Part shown: positions 20,601 through 28,214 of the stretch, one piece after another
Layout of the letters: the number at the start of each line of letters is the position of its first letter
Position numbering within the stretch: position 1 is the first letter of the stretch
NCBI RefSeq assembly: GCF_001941825.1
Contig: NZ_CP019038.1
Coordinates: 1,798,001-1,862,000 of the forward strand
Source of the DNA: Massilia putida
GTDB taxonomy: Bacteria > Pseudomonadota > Gammaproteobacteria > Burkholderiales > Burkholderiaceae_D
Direction: 5' to 3'
Length of the DNA stretch: 64,000 bases
Position numbers and translations under genes: made by a program
Notes under the pieces: model-generated
What the model saw: only the letters and a program-made list of their open reading frames with translations
Databases searched by the model: none
Told to the model about the DNA's origin: nothing

Positions 20601-21539
20601 CCCGGGCTGGAAAGCGTCGCCAACGAACAGCAGCTGGCCGCCCTGCTCCAGGTCGGCGCCGGCTGGATCGCGCAGGAGCGTGCCGCGCTGCAGGAACTCG
20701 ACACGGCCGTGCGCCAGGCGACGGCCGTTCTGGCCGAACGCCGCACGCAGCGCGAGCAGCACGAGCGGCTGCGCGAGGACGTGGTGCCGGCGCAGACGGA
20801 CACGGACGCGGACGCGGACACGGCCGACGAGCAGGCGGAGGCATCCACTGTCGTGCAAACACAGAACGTCGACACGGTCGCCGCCGCACTGCGCCGCGCC
20901 CAGACCGAGCGCGATGCCGCGCACGAGTCGGCGGCCGGCTTGGCCATGCGCATCCGCGAAGACGACCAGCGGCGCGAGCGGGCACGGGCGATGATGGCCG
21001 AGATCGAACGCCAGCGCGCCATCGAGGACCGGTGGGCGAAGCTGGCGGAGCTGATCGGTTCGGCCGACGGCAAGAAATTCCGTAACTACGCCCAGCAATT
21101 CACGCTCGACGTGCTGCTCGGCTATGCCAACACGCACCTGTCCCAGCTGGCGCGGCGCTACCGGCTGGAGCGCGTCGTCAGCACGGCCGGCCCGTCGCTG
21201 TCGCTGATGGTGCGCGACCAGGACATGGGGGGCGAGGTACGCTCGGTGAACTCGCTGTCCGGCGGCGAATCGTTCCTCGTGTCGCTGGCGCTGGCACTCG
21301 GGCTGGCGTCGCTGTCGTCGAACCGCGTGAAGGTGGAATCGCTGTTCATCGACGAAGGCTTCGGCAGCCTGGACAGTGATACGCTGGGCGTCGCGATGGA
21401 TGCGCTCGATGCGCTGCAGTCGCTGGGCCGCAAGGTGGGCGTGATCTCGCACGTGCAGGAGATGACGGAGCGGATCGCCACCAAGGTGTTCGTGCGGCCG
21501 GCCGGTGGCGGCAGCAGCGCCGTGACCGTGCAATGCTAA
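17694..21539 (+). CDS. sbcC: Nuclease SbcCD subunit C
   Basis: SMC/Rad50-like ATPase of the SbcCD complex. The 1281-residue product has an N-terminal ATPase half with Walker A GPTGAGKST (37-45), two very long Ala/Arg/Glu-rich coiled coils, a central zinc hook CPVCGG near 615, and a C-terminal half with signature LSGGESFLVSLALALGLASL (near 1187) and Walker B SLFIDEGFGSLD. It is longer than E. coli SbcC (1048), mainly in the coils. A short acidic DTDADADTAD stretch near 1040 is encoded by a GC-rich hexamer-like repeat. Translation is coupled to sbcD by the ATGA overlap. Confidence 0.96.
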   Translation: MKILRIGGKNLASLAGEFEVDFESEPLVTAGLFAISGPTGAGKSTLLDALCLALYDATPRLIKGPRVGNYLPDVGDETLSVADRRTLMRRGTADAFAEVDFVGNDEQRYRARWSVRRSRNRAAGALQPSTMSLQQLPGPQALGGTKTEVLAEIERRIGLSFEQFTRSVLLAQNEFSAFLRTDENERGELLETLTGSAVYSDISRRAYERWRVEQEAMRRLTSRLQDHAPLSPDERAELDAGHAAAQAALTAAEARRAGLERQLRWHQELDRLRAAEAQADGALAHARADVDAAAERRRRLATLDAVQPARALVADLNRLAGEQRQVQAQLAAGEHDLARALDAQQQAARGLMDAERKLEAAEEAQHAAAPQLDRAKALDATLDTLAPAHAKARAAADGVRAEASQAQAALQAKAAELESSRRTLHDTSAWLAAHGARATLATQWTRWDQRLAQAGQAARQDAAARSALDDARAGAEQAAAMAQRTAHALASSIELLDVREAARKQATDALHGIDGDALRTERRMLDKRREHLASLDHTWQALRANRGRLADLDAQTAQAAQARAGAQDGLDAARAAGIALDAAVAQAERMLKSAQLACADGVEKLRATLVDGDACPVCGGTEHPYRHQDDRLHAVLDNLSAELAARRAEQRANVDQQAGQRAAFDAAGERLAALARERDALAAALAQLDAEWADNPLAAEAPGDDDGIDARGRWLAAELAALRTSYEDLETRDADLRRAVLARDAAQQAWDQANREHARLLDAARTAQGTLARLDAEIAALAARREAAAAALAELLAELDPVLAEACGDAWQSHWQRDPAGWRQARAHEAREWNDQAARQARLQGAIGTLDAEHAALAGRVEHTRQRLADTEAEFARLDAELAARRAERAELFGGRPARDVEQALTAAVSAARDALNACQAASLQAAQSEARVRAAQAQAAARITDLQGELADAGERLAQWIIDFDGSDPGLESVANEQQLAALLQVGAGWIAQERAALQELDTAVRQATAVLAERRTQREQHERLREDVVPAQTDTDADADTADEQAEASTVVQTQNVDTVAAALRRAQTERDAAHESAAGLAMRIREDDQRRERARAMMAEIERQRAIEDRWAKLAELIGSADGKKFRNYAQQFTLDVLLGYANTHLSQLARRYRLERVVSTAGPSLSLMVRDQDMGGEVRSVNSLSGGESFLVSLALALGLASLSSNRVKVESLFIDEGFGSLDSDTLGVAMDALDALQSLGRKVGVISHVQEMTERIATKVFVRPAGGGSSAVTVQC

Positions 21540-21577
21540 AATGCGCCCCTTTTATTGACCCGTCATTCCTGCTCATC

Positions 21578-21790
21578 ATGTCCAAACCCGCCCGCTTCCT
21601 GACCTTCAAATGCGCCAAATGCGCCAAGCCGGTCAAGGTCACCCTGCAGAAAGTCTCCGCCTGCTCGCACATCCAGCCCTACCAGGGCATCTGCGAATGC
21701 GGCGAGATCAAACGCCACGCGACCGGCAACCCGGATGCCGTGAAATCCTTCGTCGAGTCGAACGAACTCAACTGGCATCACCACCACTGA
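21578..21790 (+). CDS. Small cysteine-rich protein
   Basis: A 70-residue protein beginning MSKPARFLTFKCAKCAKPVK, with CxxC (11-14) and later CSHIQPYQGICECGE, i.e. a second cysteine group, and a His-rich end (NWHHHH). The pattern suggests a zinc-ribbon-like fold; function unknown. The ATG at 21578 is chosen because the upstream extension has no coding look. It ends 11 bases before the methyltransferase gene, so the two are probably co-transcribed. Confidence 0.6.
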   Translation: MSKPARFLTFKCAKCAKPVKVTLQKVSACSHIQPYQGICECGEIKRHATGNPDAVKSFVESNELNWHHHH

Positions 21791-21801
21791 TCGGAACGGC
21801 G

Positions 21802-22959
21802 ATGACGACTCCCGACGGCGCGGCGCGCATCCACTGGATCGAACACGGCGAGGAACGCTCGGCGCAGTGGCGCTCGGAAAGCGGCTGGCCGGCGCCCAGG
21901 AAAGTCGTGCTGGCCGACGATACGATGAGCGCCGACGCGGCCTGGCGCCACGCGCTGGACGGCACGGCACTGCTGTGGCGCGGCGATTTCCAGAATGCGC
22001 GCCAGCTGCTGCAGGCGCTCGTGCGCCGCGTCGATCATAAAGGTCCGCGGGCCAAGCGCGCCAAGGCCGGCAAGGCCCCGACGACGCTCACCGAACAATT
22101 CCACCGCCACCGCCTCGCGCAGCTGCAGCGCGCGCGCACGCTGGCGATGCTCCTGATTCCGTTCGACGCCGGCCACGCCATCCCGCTGCGCCGCGCGCCC
22201 GACGTGCGCGAGGCGTGCACGGAAGCGTATGGTCCGGCATCCGAGCCGTATGTGGCGTCGCTGCGCGAACTGCTGGGCGTGATCGGCGCGCACGAATGGC
22301 GCCGCAAGGGCGTGTTCATCCCGGCCCTCGACGAACGCATCCACCCCTGGTACGGCGTGTTCTCGCCCGTGCGCGGCGAATACGTCGAGCTCGTTGCGCA
22401 GGCGCCGCTACCGGCCGGCGCCAAGCTGGCGTTCGACATCGGCGCCGGCACCGGCGTGCTGTCGGCCGTGCTGGCGCACCGCGGCCTGCAAGGCGTGCTC
22501 GCGACCGACATGGACGAGCGCGCGCTCGGCTGTGCCCATGCCAACGTCGAGCGCCTCGGTCTCACGGGGCAGGTCGAAGTCGTGCGTGCCGACCTGTATC
22601 CCGAGGGGCGCGCCGACCTCGTCGTCTGCAATCCGCCGTGGCTGCCGGGCAAGCCGAGTTCCGCCATCGAATACGCCATCTACGATCCGGACAGCCGCAT
22701 GCTCAAGGGCTTCCTCGCCGGCCTGAAAGATCATCTGCGCGACGGCGGCGAAGGGTGGCTGATCCTGTCCGACCTGGCCGAGCACCTGGGCCTGCGTTCG
22801 CGCGATCAATTGCTTGGTTGGATAGGCGACGCGGACCTGGACGTCGCCGGCCGCCACGACATCCGCCCCACGCACGCCAAGGCCAGCGATCCCGACGATC
22901 CGCTGGCCGCGGCGCGCATGGCCGAGGTGACGTCGTTGTGGCGCCTGCGGCCGGCGTGA
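21802..22959 (+). CDS. Class I SAM-dependent methyltransferase
   Basis: A 385-residue protein. The C-terminal half is a Rossmann-type methyltransferase with the SAM loop FDIGAGTGVLSAVLA (about 213-227), acidic residue in ATDMDERALG, and the catalytic tetrapeptide NPPW (about 277-280), which is typical of N-methyltransferases acting on Gln or on adenine/guanine bases (PrmC, RlmG, TrmN6 types). The N-terminal 180 residues are family-specific and may bind the substrate, possibly RNA. Substrate unknown. Follows the small Cys-rich gene by 11 bases. Confidence 0.82.
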   Translation: MTTPDGAARIHWIEHGEERSAQWRSESGWPAPRKVVLADDTMSADAAWRHALDGTALLWRGDFQNARQLLQALVRRVDHKGPRAKRAKAGKAPTTLTEQFHRHRLAQLQRARTLAMLLIPFDAGHAIPLRRAPDVREACTEAYGPASEPYVASLRELLGVIGAHEWRRKGVFIPALDERIHPWYGVFSPVRGEYVELVAQAPLPAGAKLAFDIGAGTGVLSAVLAHRGLQGVLATDMDERALGCAHANVERLGLTGQVEVVRADLYPEGRADLVVCNPPWLPGKPSSAIEYAIYDPDSRMLKGFLAGLKDHLRDGGEGWLILSDLAEHLGLRSRDQLLGWIGDADLDVAGRHDIRPTHAKASDPDDPLAAARMAEVTSLWRLRPA

Positions 22960-22980
22960 TGAGCACATCGGCAATCCGAT

Positions 22981-23009
22981 TTGCGCTCCGGCGCCGATCC
23001 GGTTAAAAT
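22981..23009 (+). promoter_or_regulatory. Sigma70 promoter of tRNA-fMet
   Basis: TTGCGC (22981-22986), 17-base spacer, TAAAAT (23004-23009), 12 bases before the mature tRNA start. The GC-rich stretch between -10 and the tRNA would fit a stringent discriminator. Confidence 0.6.
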
Positions 23010-23021
23010 AGCGTTCTCAGA

Positions 23022-23098
23022 CGCGGGGTGGAGCAGTCTGGCAGCTCGTCGGGCTCATAACCCGAAGGTCACAGGTTCAAATCCTGTCCCCGCAACCA
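23022..23098 (+). tRNA. Initiator tRNA-fMet (CAT)
   Basis: A 77-nt cloverleaf with encoded CCA. Anticodon CAT in GGGCTCATAACCC, giving the three G-C pairs of the initiator anticodon stem; the first base C faces A72, the unpaired end that marks initiator tRNA. TPsiC arm ACAGGTTCAAATCCTGT. Confidence 0.97.
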
Positions 23099-23111
23099 AA
23101 TACCGTAACAA

Positions 23112-23145
23112 CAAGCCCGACTCTTGCAGCCGGGCTTTTGTTTTC
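23112..23145 (+). terminator. Rho-independent terminator after tRNA-fMet
   Basis: Hairpin AAGCCCG...CGGGCTT with an 11-base loop, followed by TTGTTTT, fourteen bases past the tRNA 3' end. Confidence 0.75.
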
Positions 23146-23161
23146 TGGGCCAGTGCAGCGC

Positions 23162-23434
23162 ATGAGAGACAAGAAAGACAACGCGACCTTCGACCTGCCG
23201 GGCTTCGAGCCGGCACCGCACGACGATACTGCCGCTGTCTCTGCCGCCTTGCCCGACTCATCCGCAGAACCTGCATCTGCGTCCAAACGCACCCGGGCGC
23301 GGCGCACGCTGCCGAAGCAGGAACAGCTGATGCTGGTGGACCTGGCGGACACGGATGCGACCGGTCTGCCGGCCTGGAAACACGATCCCGATCTCGACCT
23401 GACCGGCTTGCCCATCTGGAAGCCGGCGGCCTGA
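23162..23434 (+). CDS. Small hypothetical protein with TGLPxWK repeats
   Basis: A 90-residue reading from ATG 23162. The first half is acidic and Ala-rich, the middle is basic (SKRTRARRTLPKQEQLM), and the end carries a duplicated motif: TGLPAWKHDPDLDL then TGLPIWKPAA. No known domain. Its codon use looks coding (third-position GC) and it lies between the tRNA terminator and dbpA. The start is uncertain since no ribosome site stands out; an ATG at 23138 overlaps the terminator. Confidence 0.5.
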   Translation: MRDKKDNATFDLPGFEPAPHDDTAAVSAALPDSSAEPASASKRTRARRTLPKQEQLMLVDLADTDATGLPAWKHDPDLDLTGLPIWKPAA

Positions 23435-23494
23435 GCGGCAACGCAACGCCGCCCCACGCGGCCAACACACCGCCGCGATCGCGCGGCCGACGAC

Positions 23495-24904
23495 ATGTCC
23501 GACACCGCCTTTTCCTCGCTGCCGCTGGCAGCCCCCTTCCTGGCCAACCTCGACCAGCTCGGCTACAAACAGATGACGCCCGTGCAGGCGACCACGCTGC
23601 CGCTCGCGCTGCAAGGCCGCGACCTGATCGCGCAGGCGAAGACGGGCAGCGGCAAGACGGCCGCGTTCGGCATCGGCATGCTGCTCAAGCTGAACCCGAC
23701 CTTGTTCGCCGTGCAGGGGCTCGTCATGTGTCCGACGCGCGAACTGGCCGACCAGGTCGCCAATGAACTGCGCCGGCTGGCGCGCGGCATCGGCAACGTC
23801 AAGGTCGTCGTGCTGACGGGCGGCATTCCGATGCGTCCGCAGATCGCGACGCTCGAGTTCGGCGCGCACATCGTCGTCGGCACGCCGGGCCGCATCCGCG
23901 ATCACCTGGAGCGCCGCACGCTCGACCTCGCCCGCCTGCACACCCTCGTGCTGGACGAGGCCGACCGCATGACGGACATGGGGTTCTATGACGAGATCGC
24001 CGCAATCGTGCACGCCTGCCCGGCTCATCGCCAGACCCTGCTGTTTTCCGCGACGTATCCGGACGACATCCGCGCCGCCACCGCGCGCTTCCTGCGCGAT
24101 CCGCTCGACGTGGCGGTCGACACGGAACACGCGCCGGCCCGCATCGAGCAGCGCTTCTACGAGATCGGCTTCGACGGCCGCGTGGACGCCGTCGCCCGGC
24201 TGCTGCGGCACCACCGCCCCGCTTCCGCGATCGCGTTCTGCAACACGAAGGCGCGCTGCCGCGAGGTGGCCGACGCGTTGCGCGAGCTCGGCTTTTCGGC
24301 GCTCGCGCTGTACGGCGAGATGGAGCAGCGCGAACGCGACGAGACGCTCGTGCGCTTCGCCAACCGCAGCTGCGCGGTGCTCGTCGCGACCGACGTCGCC
24401 GCGCGCGGCATCGACATCGCCGGGCTCGGCGCCGTCATCAACGTCGACGTGTCGAAGGACCCGGAAGTGCACGTGCACCGCATCGGCCGCACGGGACGCG
24501 CGGGGGCAACGGGTCTCGCGCTGTCGCTGTGTGCGCCCAATGAAAAGCGCTGGGTCCGATTAATCGAGGAAGCGCAGGGCTTCACGGCCGAGTGGCACGC
24601 GCTCGATACGCTGAGCGATGAGAACGGCCCGGCCGAACCGGCGCCGATGGTGACCTTGTGCATCTCCGGCGGCAAAAAGGACAAGCTGCGTCCGGGCGAC
24701 CTGTTGGGCGCACTGACGGGCGATGCCGGCCTCACGAAGGAACAGGTTGGCAAGATCAATATCTTCGAGTTCATGAGTTACGTCGCGCTCGACCGCCACA
24801 TCGCGCAACAGGCGTTCGACCGGCTGAACGGGGGCAATCCGCTGGGCCCCGAATTCGGCACCATCAAGGGCCGCCACTTCAAGATGCGCTTCATCGAAGA
24901 CTGA
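23495..24904 (+). CDS. dbpA: DEAD-box ATP-dependent RNA helicase DbpA
   Basis: RNA helicase stimulated by helix 92 of 23S rRNA, acting late in 50S subunit assembly. The 469-residue product shows Q motif (GYKQMTPVQATTLPL), motif I AKTGSGKTA (48-56), PTRELADQV, TPGRIRDHL, DEAD near 155, SAT, and the C-terminal motifs ATDVAARGID and HRIGRTGR. The last 75 residues (from GGKKDKLRPGDLLGAL) are the DbpA-specific RNA-binding domain, which separates it from RhlE-type helicases. Confidence 0.95.
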   Translation: MSDTAFSSLPLAAPFLANLDQLGYKQMTPVQATTLPLALQGRDLIAQAKTGSGKTAAFGIGMLLKLNPTLFAVQGLVMCPTRELADQVANELRRLARGIGNVKVVVLTGGIPMRPQIATLEFGAHIVVGTPGRIRDHLERRTLDLARLHTLVLDEADRMTDMGFYDEIAAIVHACPAHRQTLLFSATYPDDIRAATARFLRDPLDVAVDTEHAPARIEQRFYEIGFDGRVDAVARLLRHHRPASAIAFCNTKARCREVADALRELGFSALALYGEMEQRERDETLVRFANRSCAVLVATDVAARGIDIAGLGAVINVDVSKDPEVHVHRIGRTGRAGATGLALSLCAPNEKRWVRLIEEAQGFTAEWHALDTLSDENGPAEPAPMVTLCISGGKKDKLRPGDLLGALTGDAGLTKEQVGKINIFEFMSYVALDRHIAQQAFDRLNGGNPLGPEFGTIKGRHFKMRFIED

Positions 24905-25031
24905 CCGCGGCACAGCCGTTCGCGGCCCGCTCATTTTGTAACAGTTGTAACAGGCGCGCACGGTTGAGTTAAGCGCGGGGCATGGGTCCTGTAAATCTGG
25001 CATGATTTTGCCAAGCCCATGCCTTAGCAAA

Positions 25032-26261
25032 ATGACCAGCCTAACTTCCATCGGACCCGAGCAGCAGCACCTTGAAGGCCGCAGCGTCAGGGACATCGTC
25101 GAGTACAGTCCCGAGCAGGTCAACGAAGTGTGGTGCCGCAAGATCTTTCGCCAGATCCTGCAGTCGCTCGAACTGCAGTACGCCATGCACATGCCGCATC
25201 GCGCCATCACGCCCGACACGATCGTGTTCCACGAGAACGGCGAGCCGCTGCTCATCCCCACCGACGTCGGTCCGCCGGACGCGCGCGAAGCCGAGGACCT
25301 GAACGCGCTGGCGCGCATCGTCCACTACGCCATCACGCATGAACTCGCGCCCACCGGGCCGCTGGCGGGCCGCGCGGAAGGCTATAGCGAATCCCTCGTC
25401 AACGCGGTGGACCGCTGCATGGATCCCGACCCCGCGCGGCGCCCGCGCAGCATCGAGGAATTGCGCGACCTGCTGGGCATCGTTCCGCTGGGGCCGCCCG
25501 TCGGCGCCGCAGTGGCGTCGCACATGACGCCGCCACTGGACGACATCGAGCCACACCCGGCGGTCTCCACCGCGCCCCACGTCGAGCACGACACCGACGC
25601 GGCGCGCGCGGCGTCGCCCGCCGGCCTCGAACTGCCCTCCTTCATGCAAGGCACCGAACAGCCGCGCCGCAGCCTGGTCCTGAGCCGCTGGCAGCGCTGG
25701 GCCGTCGCGGCGGGCGGGGGCGCCATCCTCATCGCGCTCGCGGTGGCCATGTTCGCCGAGATGCGCGATTCGGGCTCGTTCGACCACATCGTACTGACCT
25801 TGCCGCAGCAGGGCGACGGGACGCATTCCGCTTCCACGCCGACGGGCAGCGCGACGGCCGGCACGACGGCAAGCGGCGCAGGCAATGCCGCGCCAGCGCC
25901 CGGCCTGCCGCAGGCCGCAGCCTCCGCCTCCGCCGACGGCGCCGCGGCCGTGCCGCAAGCGGCGCCGCCGGCGCCAGCCGTCGCCGCCGCGCCAGGCGAG
26001 CCGGCCGCCGCGGGCCACCTGCCGGGCGTCGTCGTGACGCCGAACGGCAATCTCTACAAGCTGCAGATCCTGCCGTGGGGCGTCGTGTACGTGGACGACG
26101 TCGACCGCGGCGTCAGCCCGCCCGTCAAGCGCCTCACGCTGACGCCGGGCCGCCACACGATCCGCGTCACGAATCCGAATTTCCACGACCGCGTGCTCGA
26201 GGTCGACACCGCGAGCGGCGACGGGCAGATCACCGTCGACTTCAACGCCGAACCCCGATGA
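25032..26261 (+). CDS. Kinase C-lobe-like membrane protein with PEGA domain
   Basis: A 409-residue protein. Residues 10-160 resemble only the C-terminal lobe of a Ser/Thr kinase: HRAITPDTIVFHENG (56-70) sits where HRDLKPENI should be, and TDVG (77-80) replaces DFG, while the closing RCMDPDPARRPRSIEELRDL (about 138-157) matches the kinase end. The ATP-binding N-lobe is absent and only 127 bases precede the gene, so it is probably a pseudokinase. A transmembrane helix follows (about 226-246), then an Ala/Pro/Gly linker and a C-terminal PEGA domain (GVVYVDDVDRGVSPPVKRLT onward) outside the membrane. The next gene, a lipoprotein, is nearly contiguous. Confidence 0.75.
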   Translation: MTSLTSIGPEQQHLEGRSVRDIVEYSPEQVNEVWCRKIFRQILQSLELQYAMHMPHRAITPDTIVFHENGEPLLIPTDVGPPDAREAEDLNALARIVHYAITHELAPTGPLAGRAEGYSESLVNAVDRCMDPDPARRPRSIEELRDLLGIVPLGPPVGAAVASHMTPPLDDIEPHPAVSTAPHVEHDTDAARAASPAGLELPSFMQGTEQPRRSLVLSRWQRWAVAAGGGAILIALAVAMFAEMRDSGSFDHIVLTLPQQGDGTHSASTPTGSATAGTTASGAGNAAPAPGLPQAAASASADGAAAVPQAAPPAPAVAAAPGEPAAAGHLPGVVVTPNGNLYKLQILPWGVVYVDDVDRGVSPPVKRLTLTPGRHTIRVTNPNFHDRVLEVDTASGDGQITVDFNAEPR

Positions 26262-26275
26262 CAGCCCGGAGACCG

Positions 26276-26785
26276 ATGAATATCCAGCGCCCCTTCGTCC
26301 ACGTTGTGCTGCTGGCCGCGACGGCCGCGCTGCTCGGCGGTTGCGCCGACTTCCCCGGCTTCGACAAGAAACCGGCGCGCACCCCCAGCCATCCCAAGGC
26401 GAACACGCCGGTGGAACGGGAAGCGCCGCCGCCGCGCGAAGCCCCACCGCGTCCGAAGGAACGGCCGCGCGACCGCGACGAGACGCCGGCGCCCAGCGCC
26501 GGTCTGCAGGAAGGCATCCGCCTGTACAACGACGGCGACTACAACGGCGCGATCCGGCGCCTGTCCGCGCGCGACGTCAACAACGGTCCGCTCGCCACAC
26601 GCCTCACCGCGCTGAAATACCTGGCGTTCAGCTATTGCGTGACGTCGCGGCCGGCGCCGTGCCGCCAGGCGTTCGACCGGGCGCTGCGGCTCGACCCGTC
26701 GTTCGACCTGGCACCGGGCGAGCACGGCCATCCGTTGTGGGGCCCCGTCTTCACCAAGGCCAAGCAGGCGGCGACGCCGCGCTAA
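26276..26785 (+). CDS. TPR-like lipoprotein
   Basis: A 169-residue protein with a lipoprotein signal (VVLLAATAALLGGC, lipobox LGGC at about 20-23), a charged Pro/Arg/Glu linker (30-75) and a C-terminal helical region (LQEGIRLYNDGDYNGAIRRL) that looks like one or two tetratricopeptide units. I chose ATG 26276 with GGAG just upstream; an in-frame ATG at 26258 overlaps the stop of the pseudokinase gene (ATGA) and is a real alternative. The arrangement suggests that the two proteins act together in the envelope (inference). Confidence 0.75.
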   Translation: MNIQRPFVHVVLLAATAALLGGCADFPGFDKKPARTPSHPKANTPVEREAPPPREAPPRPKERPRDRDETPAPSAGLQEGIRLYNDGDYNGAIRRLSARDVNNGPLATRLTALKYLAFSYCVTSRPAPCRQAFDRALRLDPSFDLAPGEHGHPLWGPVFTKAKQAATPR

Positions 26786-26804
26786 CGCAGCAACGGCGGA
26801 CCGT

Positions 26805-28214
26805 GTGAGCGCCCTGCCCGCCCATTGCGACCGCTCGCTGGCCGACAGCACGCCGCCGAGCGGCCACGCGGACCACCCGAACCTCGTGCTGGCCACGTCG
26901 ATCCTGGCAAGCAGCCTCGCGTTCATCGACGGCTCGGTCGTCAACGTCGGCCTGGCCGCCATCGGCCGCGACCTGGGCGGCGCGGGAGCCGACCTGTCGT
27001 GGGTGGTCAATGGCTATCTTTTGCCGCTGAGCTCGTTACTGCTGCTGGGCGGCGCCGCCGGCGACCGCTACGGCCGGCGCCGCATCCTGCTCGCGGGCAT
27101 CGTCACGTTCGCGCTCGCGTCGCTGCTGTGCGCGTGGGCGCCGCGGCTGTGGCTGCTCATCGGCGGGCGCGTGCTGCAAGGCATCGGCGCCGCATTGCTG
27201 CTGCCGAACAGCCTCGCCATCCTCGGTGCGACGTTCGACGGCAAGGCGCACGGCAAGGCGATCGGGATCTGGGCCGCGGCCGGCGCCGCCGCGGGCGCCG
27301 TCGGGCCGCTGCTGGGCGGCTGGCTGATCGACACGGTCGGCTGGCGCACCGTCTTCTACATCAACGTGCCCATCGCGGCACTGGCGGTCTTCCTCGGCTG
27401 GCGCTACGTCGACGTGCCGCGCGGCGACAAGCCGGTGGCGCTCGATCCGCCCGGCGCCTTGCTGGCCAGCACCGGCCTGGGCTGCCTGACATGGGGCCTC
27501 GCCGCCGCCTCGGCCGACAAGGGCGTGACGATGGCGTCGGGCCTGGCGATGGTGGCCGGCGCCGTCGTCCTGCTCGCCTTCCTGTGGACCGAACGGCGCG
27601 CGGGCGACACAGCCATGCTGCCGCTGAAGCTGTTCGGATCGCACAGTTTTTCCGGCCTGAACCTGATGACCTTTCTGCTGTACGGCGCGCTGGGCGCGCT
27701 GATGCTGCTCGTGCCGTATGTGCTGATCCAGGCCCTGCAGTATTCGGCCAAGCAGGCGGGCGCCGCGCTGCTGCCGTTTCCCGTCGTGCTGGCGATCGGC
27801 TCGCCGCTGATGGGCCGGGTGGCCGGCAGCCACGGGGCCCGGTTGCCGCTGTCGATCGGCGCGCTGATCGTCGCGGGCGGCTTCCTGCTGGGCACGCGCA
27901 TCGGCGCCGGCGGCTACGCGACGCACGTGCTGCCCGCGATCGTCGTCATCGCCGTCGGCATGGCGTGCGTGGCGGCGCCGCTGACGACGGCCGTGCTGTC
28001 GTCCGTCGACGGCAGCCACACGGGCATCGCGTCCGGCTTCAACAGCGCGGTCGCGCGCGGCGGCGGGCTGATCGCGACCGCGCTGCTGGGTGCCGTGCTG
28101 ACGGCGCAAGGCCGCGCGCTGCTGGGGCCGTTCCACGCGGCGATGATCGTGTGCGCCGCCACGGCGCTGGCCTCGGCCGTCTGCGCCTTCGTCTGGGTCA
28201 GGAGCGAACGTTGA
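26805..28214 (+). CDS. MFS drug exporter, DHA2 (EmrB/QacA) type
   Basis: A 469-residue integral membrane protein with about 14 hydrophobic helices. Conserved MFS loop motif GAAGDRYGRRRILLAG (about 84-99), motif B-like LIGGRVLQGIGAALLLPNSL (118-137) and motif C GAVGPLLGGWLI (about 165-176) place it among drug/proton antiporters of the 14-helix family. Starts with GTG. Its end overlaps the convergent amidase gene by 17 bases. Substrate unknown. Confidence 0.88.
   Translation: MSALPAHCDRSLADSTPPSGHADHPNLVLATSILASSLAFIDGSVVNVGLAAIGRDLGGAGADLSWVVNGYLLPLSSLLLLGGAAGDRYGRRRILLAGIVTFALASLLCAWAPRLWLLIGGRVLQGIGAALLLPNSLAILGATFDGKAHGKAIGIWAAAGAAAGAVGPLLGGWLIDTVGWRTVFYINVPIAALAVFLGWRYVDVPRGDKPVALDPPGALLASTGLGCLTWGLAAASADKGVTMASGLAMVAGAVVLLAFLWTERRAGDTAMLPLKLFGSHSFSGLNLMTFLLYGALGALMLLVPYVLIQALQYSAKQAGAALLPFPVVLAIGSPLMGRVAGSHGARLPLSIGALIVAGGFLLGTRIGAGGYATHVLPAIVVIAVGMACVAAPLTTAVLSSVDGSHTGIASGFNSAVARGGGLIATALLGAVLTAQGRALLGPFHAAMIVCAATALASAVCAFVWVRSER

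Noticed and set aside
18300..21533. 1077-codon minus-strand frame within sbcC
   Set aside because: Shadow of the Ala/Arg-rich coiled coil; no recognisable motifs and sbcC is certain.
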